This document shows, piece after piece, positions 21,315 through 25,611 of a stretch of 25,611 nucleotides of DNA. Every line of letters begins with the position of its first letter. Positions within the stretch are counted from its first letter, which is position 1. The DNA is from JANXVV01 sp038230975. Its GTDB lineage: Bacteria > Planctomycetota > Phycisphaerae > Tepidisphaerales > Tepidisphaeraceae. Both the position numbers and the translations under genes were made by a program. The stretch covers positions 1-25,611 of the forward strand of contig JBBRMF010000048.1 in the NCBI GenBank assembly GCA_038230975.1, in the 5' to 3' direction. Below the pieces are notes generated by a model. The model was not told where the DNA came from, ran no database searches, and saw nothing but the letters and a program-made list of their open reading frames with translations.

Positions 21315-23027
21315 ATGTTCAAAAGACTTCGGCAGATGCGAATTTCACTCGCTGCTAAATGCCAATTATTATTTGGCGCGGCGGTCGCATTGATCATCTC
21401 GGCTGCTCTTTTCGTGCCTTGGCAGCGAATGGAGCAATTGACCGAACAGATCAATGAACGGTCTGCACGCGTTCTCTGTGATGATGCGTTGGCTGATCAT
21501 CTCTCAGGAATTCCCATCAATGTGCGACCCACAACTTTCCCGTCGCAGCCCACTACAAAAAGCATAAAGAAAAATCGAGCAACGTCTCGACCTTCCGCAC
21601 TTTCAGAGGCGTTGGCAGGTCGCGGGGTGACGGCACCACATTTAATTCTTCTCAATGCCTCGGCTACAGGATCGCTGACCTCATTTGAAAAGCGGGCCGT
21701 CAAGCAGCTAGAAGAACATCCTGAAACAGATATTTTCACGCGGCTTATTTCGCCGAGCGATGGATCGCAGCCGGAGTATCGCTACGCGCGTGCATTGCGA
21801 ACGGATGCAGGTTGTGCTCGTTGCCACAACGGAAATGCCGCCGTCACCGACCGCGAATGGGAAAACGACTCTTCGGAATCCAACGCCACGCCTGCCGGCC
21901 CTTCAACCCGGCCCGTCGCGGCTTCACTCGTCGGCATGGTCTCGATCGACATGCGTTCTCAAGTTGACACGAATCAATTGCTCTTGAATCGCATTTTTCT
22001 TCTCAGCGCAGGCTTGCTTGCCGGCACTTTGGCACTGATCGTCTTTTACCTCATCACGACAAGGTTGATCCTTCAACCCGTGCGTGTGCTGCAGGACACC
22101 GCCGAAAAAGTGAGCCAGGGGGATTTAAATATTCGCTCGCACATTAACAGCGGTGACGAATTTGAAACCCTTTCGCGCACGCTCAATGTGATGCTGTCAA
22201 ATCTCAAGGAGAGTCAGGATCAACTGCGCGCCATCAACAAAGGGCTCGACCTGAAGTTAAACCAGTTGGCCGAGAGCAATGTGGCGCTCTATGAATCCAA
22301 CCGTCTCAAAAGTGAATTCCTGGCCAATGTCAGCCATGAGTTACGCACACCGCTCAATTCGATTCTTGGATTTGCCGAATTACTTCGCGACATGAACGCC
22401 GGTGAAGGCCGCCAGATTCGCTACCTGCAGAATATTCTGACGAGCGGTCGGAATCTGCTGGAACTTATTAACGACCTGCTCGACCTGGCCAAAATTGAAG
22501 CCGGCCGCATGGAAGTTCGATCGGAACCACTCTCGCTCAACGATCTGTTCGAGGGATTGGTCAGCATCATCAAGCCAGTGGCGGAAAAAAGAGGCGCGAC
22601 GATTTTTCCCAACGTCACGATTGATTTGCCTTTGCTTCACACGGATGGCCCTAAACTCCAGCAAGTGCTCTACAATTTTTTATCCAACGCCATTAAATTT
22701 TCACCGGTCGATGGAAAAATCGACCTTAAAGCCGAGCGGGATGGAAACGACTGGGCCCGCATTTCGGTCACCGACCAGGGACCGGGAATCGATCCGGATA
22801 AACAACAAATGATTTTTGAAAAGTTTCGTCAGATCGACGGATCGGTCACGCGTGAACACAGCGGGACCGGCTTGGGATTGGCGATCTCGAAAGAGTTGAT
22901 CGTATTGCTCGGGGGATCGATCGGGGTGGCGAGCGTACCGGCACAGGGGGCCACATTCTGGGTGCGCATTCCCCTGACAATTGCTGCCAGCGAGCAGGAT
23001 CTTCGTCGTTCGCTTGTGCTGAATTAG
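21315..23027 (+). CDS. Sensor histidine kinase with periplasmic c-type haem motif
   Basis: A 570-residue membrane histidine kinase. Two helices (about 17-35 and 226-248) bracket an extracytoplasmic sensor of about 190 residues, which contains DAGCARCHNG: a CXXCH haem c attachment site (Cys167, Cys170, His171), as in Tll0287/DUF3365-like sensors. A HAMP linker follows (LILQPVRVLQDTAEKVSQGD, to about 302), then HisKA with SHELRTPLNSILGF (phospho-acceptor His341) and a complete HATPase: N box NFLSNAIKF (454-462), G1 DQGPGID (487-493), F box FEKFRQ and G2 GTGLGLAIS (517-525). There is no receiver domain, so the signal should pass to the divergent NtrC-type regulator. A redox, nitric oxide or oxygen signal is likely if the haem is loaded, but that is inference. 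No ribosome site precedes ATG 21315. Confidence 0.94.
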   Translation: MFKRLRQMRISLAAKCQLLFGAAVALIISAALFVPWQRMEQLTEQINERSARVLCDDALADHLSGIPINVRPTTFPSQPTTKSIKKNRATSRPSALSEALAGRGVTAPHLILLNASATGSLTSFEKRAVKQLEEHPETDIFTRLISPSDGSQPEYRYARALRTDAGCARCHNGNAAVTDREWENDSSESNATPAGPSTRPVAASLVGMVSIDMRSQVDTNQLLLNRIFLLSAGLLAGTLALIVFYLITTRLILQPVRVLQDTAEKVSQGDLNIRSHINSGDEFETLSRTLNVMLSNLKESQDQLRAINKGLDLKLNQLAESNVALYESNRLKSEFLANVSHELRTPLNSILGFAELLRDMNAGEGRQIRYLQNILTSGRNLLELINDLLDLAKIEAGRMEVRSEPLSLNDLFEGLVSIIKPVAEKRGATIFPNVTIDLPLLHTDGPKLQQVLYNFLSNAIKFSPVDGKIDLKAERDGNDWARISVTDQGPGIDPDKQQMIFEKFRQIDGSVTREHSGTGLGLAISKELIVLLGGSIGVASVPAQGATFWVRIPLTIAASEQDLRRSLVLN

Positions 23028-23127
23028 ATTGTCCGCCGGGAGGTTTTCAACGGCCCGGCCAAAATGATTGTTCGCGATCACACAATATTGAATTTTGTCG
23101 GGTTCGCCCTGAGCCTTAGAATTTATC

Positions 23128-23191
23128 GGTGGCGTGGGCGTCTCGCCCGCGTTTTCTTTAGAAAAAAGCATGGGCGACACGCCATTGCCAT
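23128..23191. repeat. Dispersed palindromic repeat, family A, copy 2
   Basis: The left arm shares 28 identical bases with copy 1 (15149-15176); the right arm GACACGCCATTGCCAT has diverged, so the hairpin is weaker. It lies in the 196-base gap between the sensor kinase and queA, and open frames through it create a false N-terminal extension of QueA. Confidence 0.8.
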
Positions 23192-23223
23192 GTTTTTCGG
23201 GAACACAAATCGCGAAGAGGAAG

Positions 23224-24267
23224 ATGAGAACCGACGAGATTGATTTCGCGCTACCTCCCGAACTGATCGCCCAGGCCCCTTCACCGGATCGGGCAGCGTC
23301 ACGGCTGCTGCACTATCAGATCGGCGATCGTTCGATTTCGCACCGAACATTCTCGGACCTCCCCAAGCTACTACATACCGGTGATTTGCTGGTATTCAAT
23401 GACGCCCAGGTGATACCGGCGCGATTCATGTTGCAAAAAAGCAGCGGTGGAAAAATGGAGGGTCTCTTTTTGGCCGAGACTCGCGCAGGTGAATGGCGGG
23501 TGCTTCTGAAAAATCTCGGGCCGATGAAGCCGGGAATCGAGTTGCGGTTCATCCAAGCGCCGGAGGTCGCCGTAACGGTACTCGATAAACGCGGGGAAGG
23601 TGAATATCTGGTCTCGGTCGCAAGCGGTGAGTCTGCGTTTGGGCTGTTGGCGCGGATCGGTCGCATGCCATTGCCACCTTATATTAAGCGGGAAAAAGAA
23701 TTGGATGAACTCGATTCATTTGATCGAGATCGGTATCAAACGGTCTATGCCAAATCGCCGGGTTCGGTGGCTGCGCCAACCGCCGGACTGCATTTCACCG
23801 ATGCGGTATTTTCGGAACTGGCCGAACGGAGCATTGAGAAAACGTTCATCACCTTGCATGTTGGAATGGGAACATTCAAACCGGTGACGGTGGACACGCT
23901 TGAAACACACGCGATGCACACGGAAGCTTACTCGATCGATGTCGCCGCAGCGGAAGCGATCAATCGGGCCAAACGGGAAGGCCGTCGGATCATTTCCGTA
24001 GGCACGACCGCGACGCGCGTGTTGGAGAGTCAGCCCGTTGGAGAACCGTTTATCGCCAGGAGCAGTCAGACGAATATTTTCATTTATCCGCCATATTCCT
24101 GGAAGCATGTCGGCGCGATGATCACCAATTTCCATTTGCCGCGAAGTACGCTAATTGCTTTGGTGGCCGCGCGCGTGGGGCTCGATGAACAGCGTCGGCT
24201 TTATCGAATCGCGATTGAAGAGCGATATCGTTTCTTCAGCTACGGCGACGCGATGTTCCTCGAATGA
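23224..24267 (+). CDS. queA: S-adenosylmethionine:tRNA ribosyltransferase-isomerase
   Basis: Makes epoxyqueuosine in tRNAs with a GUN anticodon by transferring and isomerising the ribosyl part of SAM onto 7-aminomethyl-7-deazaguanine. The 347-residue protein carries all the conserved blocks: FALPPELIAQAP (8-19), NDAQVIPARF (59-68), YQTVYAK then GSVAAPTAGLHFT (centre), HVGMGTFKPV, TNFHLPRSTL and FFSYGDAMFL at the end. The length is close to E. coli QueA (356). The frame is open from 23134, but those 30 residues are the family A repeat; the ATG at 23224 with GAAGAGGAAG before it begins exactly where the family does. The stop overlaps ATGA with a frame leading into the next gene. No other queuosine gene and no preQ1-type riboswitch is visible here. 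Confidence 0.97.
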   Translation: MRTDEIDFALPPELIAQAPSPDRAASRLLHYQIGDRSISHRTFSDLPKLLHTGDLLVFNDAQVIPARFMLQKSSGGKMEGLFLAETRAGEWRVLLKNLGPMKPGIELRFIQAPEVAVTVLDKRGEGEYLVSVASGESAFGLLARIGRMPLPPYIKREKELDELDSFDRDRYQTVYAKSPGSVAAPTAGLHFTDAVFSELAERSIEKTFITLHVGMGTFKPVTVDTLETHAMHTEAYSIDVAAAEAINRAKREGRRIISVGTTATRVLESQPVGEPFIARSSQTNIFIYPPYSWKHVGAMITNFHLPRSTLIALVAARVGLDEQRRLYRIAIEERYRFFSYGDAMFLE

Positions 24268-24332
24268 AACTCGGTTTCTCGCAGCGACCGATCAATATTG
24301 ACCTCGCTCGATCTTCGTGGCATAAACCGGGT

Positions 24333-24839
24333 ATGAAATTCAAAACTCTTTCCATCGTTGTTCTGAGCCTGATCACTACCGCCGCTTTCGCCGAAGAAAC
24401 GGTCACGCTTTCGAACGTGCATAATTGTTGCAAGAAATGTACCGAAGGGCTGAATAAGGCCGTTGCGGCTGCGCCCGGAGTCACCGCGAAGATCGAACAC
24501 AGTTCGGTGGCGTTGACCGGCGCGAGCACGGTGGAGATTCAAAAGGCTGTCGATGCGATTGTCGCCGCCGGGTACACAGGGACGAGTGACAATTCAAAAG
24601 TGAAGGTGAAGGCCGGTACCGGGGCCGATCAAAAAGTTTCGACATTGACGGTGAGCGGTGTACATCTTTGCTGCGGCAAGTGTGTGACCGCCGCAGAGAA
24701 GGCGATCAAATCCGTCCCGGGCGTGACCGGCGATAACGCAACCAAGGGTGCCGAGACCTTTACGGTCGATGGCAACTTCAACGCCAAGGCGTTGATGGCT
24801 GCCTTGGCAGAAGCTGGGTTCACCGGAACCGCGAAGTAA
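24333..24839 (+). CDS. Secreted protein with two CCxxC HMA-like metal-binding domains
   Basis: A 168-residue exported protein. Residues 1-20 form a signal peptide (MKFKTLSIVVLSLITTAAFA, cleavage before EET). Two tandem ferredoxin-like domains follow, each about 70 residues: VHNCCKKCTEGLNKAVAAAP (29-48) and VHLCCGKCVTAAEKAIKSVP (110-129), with matching ends AIVAAGYTG and ALAEAGFTG. This is the heavy-metal-associated fold, but the usual MxCxxC is replaced by CCxxC in both copies. Copper or another soft metal would be handled outside the cytoplasm, or the cysteines might do redox work. I prefer the ATG at 24333 because it opens the signal peptide; the ATG at 24264 overlaps the queA stop (ATGA) and could couple translation but would mask the signal. 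Neither has a strong ribosome site. Confidence 0.85.
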   Translation: MKFKTLSIVVLSLITTAAFAEETVTLSNVHNCCKKCTEGLNKAVAAAPGVTAKIEHSSVALTGASTVEIQKAVDAIVAAGYTGTSDNSKVKVKAGTGADQKVSTLTVSGVHLCCGKCVTAAEKAIKSVPGVTGDNATKGAETFTVDGNFNAKALMAALAEAGFTGTAK

Positions 24840-24853
24840 ATAAAAACGCGGTA

Positions 24854-24888
24854 TCACGTAGAATGCGCTGGTAGCCCATGCTACGTGA
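24854..24888. repeat. Inverted repeat TCACGTAG...CTACGTGA
   Basis: TCACGTAG (24854-24861) is perfectly complementary to CTACGTGA (24881-24888), and inside it GTAGC-CCAT-GCTAC offers an alternative hairpin. It resembles dispersed GTAGCATGGGCT-type palindromes. Placed 15 bases after the CCxxC gene, it could also help end that transcript, though no T-tract follows. Confidence 0.6.
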
Positions 24889-24960
24889 AATTCACTTCTC
24901 ACCTTTCCAGGATGGCAATCCCTCTTGCGGTGAAATCTCCACTCCGCTACTTTCGGGCCG

Positions 24961-25611
24961 ATGATTCAGTTGTTGTTCGTGGCGGCGGCTTCATTCCTCG
25001 CGGCGGCCGTCAATGCGGTGGCGGGCGGTGGAACATTCATAACCTTTCCCGCACTGACCGGCGTGATGGGCATGAACGACAAAGTCGCCAACATGACCAG
25101 CACGATCGGACTCTGGCCCGGTTCGGCCGCTTCAATTTTTCCCGCGATGAGCGACGTCAAGCGGCTTCCCAAGGGCATGCTGATTCTCTATTCGATCATC
25201 AGCCTCGTGGGCGGAACGGTCGGAGCGATTCTCCTTAAAACCACCCCCGTCGCTTCCTTCAAACTGGTCATCCCGTGGCTGCTGTTGCTGGCGACGTTGA
25301 TCTTCGCGTTCAGTAAACCGATCGCGCGGTGGGCCGGCCGTGGGGATGGGCACGAACACCGTTCGCTAGTTTGGACACTTGCCGTTGGAGCGATCCAGTT
25401 CGTCGTCGCAGTCTACGGTGGATACTTCGGCGCGGGCATCGGCGTGCTGATGCTCGCGGGTCTTTCCTTCGTCGGCCTCGACAACCTCAATCAGATGAAC
25501 GCGATGAAAGTCCTGCTCTCCACCTTGATCAATGGCGTCGCGAGCATCATCTTCCTCTGCAGCCGCGCAGGGGATGCGCGGGTGGATTGGCAAGTTGCGT
25601 TCTTGATGATG
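24961..25611 (+). CDS. TauE/SafE-family permease, partial (3' end beyond window)
   Basis: The first 217 residues of a polytopic permease; the family is about 250-260 residues long, so only the last helix or two is missing. It shows the family pattern: an N-terminal helix with AVNAVAGGGTFITFPALTGV (17-36) and the second-half repeat YGGYFGAGIGVLMLAGLSFV, plus DNLNQMNAMKVLLSTLINGV, all typical of the two-fold TSUP topology. Members export sulphite, sulphonates or related small anions, though most are uncharacterised. Start at ATG 24961, first in the open frame, with only a poor purine stretch upstream. It follows the CCxxC protein after 121 bases that hold an inverted repeat, so co-transcription is uncertain. 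Substrate unknown. Confidence 0.9.
   Translation, partial: MIQLLFVAAASFLAAAVNAVAGGGTFITFPALTGVMGMNDKVANMTSTIGLWPGSAASIFPAMSDVKRLPKGMLILYSIISLVGGTVGAILLKTTPVASFKLVIPWLLLLATLIFAFSKPIARWAGRGDGHEHRSLVWTLAVGAIQFVVAVYGGYFGAGIGVLMLAGLSFVGLDNLNQMNAMKVLLSTLINGVASIIFLCSRAGDARVDWQVAFLMM

Noticed and set aside
23134..23223. N-terminal 30-residue extension of QueA
   Set aside because: It translates the family A repeat; QueA homology and the ribosome site begin at 23224.
23028..23223. preQ1 riboswitch ahead of queA
   Set aside because: The gap is mostly the family A repeat and shows no preQ1-like stem and A-rich tail.

Overview
The window is a chromosomal segment of about 57% GC from a Gram-negative-type bacterium. 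I infer a planctomycete, perhaps a Phycisphaerae relative. The reasons are several families of dispersed palindromic repeats of the kind common in that phylum, a secreted tandem CCxxC metal-binding protein, a sensor kinase with a c-type haem motif, and many GT-C membrane glycosyltransferases. No plasmid, phage, transposase, CRISPR, tRNA or rRNA signal is visible. Genes are dense, and no gene-free stretch reaches 300 bases.

Positions 1-7090 (minus strand) look like one operon. It begins at a TATAAT promoter near 7057-7086, then encodes a TPR protein, a membrane-anchored CX5R phosphatase and three ArnT/PMT-like glycosyltransferases. The last of these runs off the left edge. Start/stop overlaps tie phosphatase to glycosyltransferase 3 and glycosyltransferase 2 to glycosyltransferase 1.

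Positions 7126-12328 (plus strand) carry the conserved translation cluster def-fmt-rsmB, then a two-TM coiled-coil/TPR-like membrane protein with its own promoter candidate, then a geranylgeranyl-reductase-family FAD enzyme. A hairpin at 12337-12372 separates these from the convergent genes that follow.

Positions 12395-17872 (minus strand) hold two more membrane glycosyltransferases around a dolichol-phosphate-mannose-synthase-like GT2, then a stand-alone Rieske protein and a lipoprotein. Together with the first operon this suggests a locus for lipid-linked sugar transfer at the cell surface: GT2 makes polyprenyl-P-sugar, GT-C enzymes use it outside the membrane, and the reductase or the phosphatase might act on the polyprenyl carrier. 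That functional link is inference.

Positions 17975-19571 hold a Gfo/Idh/MocA oxidoreductase and a small zinc-ribbon gene with a clear terminator. Positions 19799-23027 hold a divergent two-component pair: a sigma-54-type NtrC-like regulator and a haem-motif hybrid-free sensor kinase. Positions 23224-25611 hold queA, the tandem CCxxC protein and the 5' part of a TauE/SafE permease that runs off the right edge. Several annotated-looking N-termini (queA, glycosyltransferase 2) would be wrong if the longest open frame were taken, because they read into dispersed repeats.
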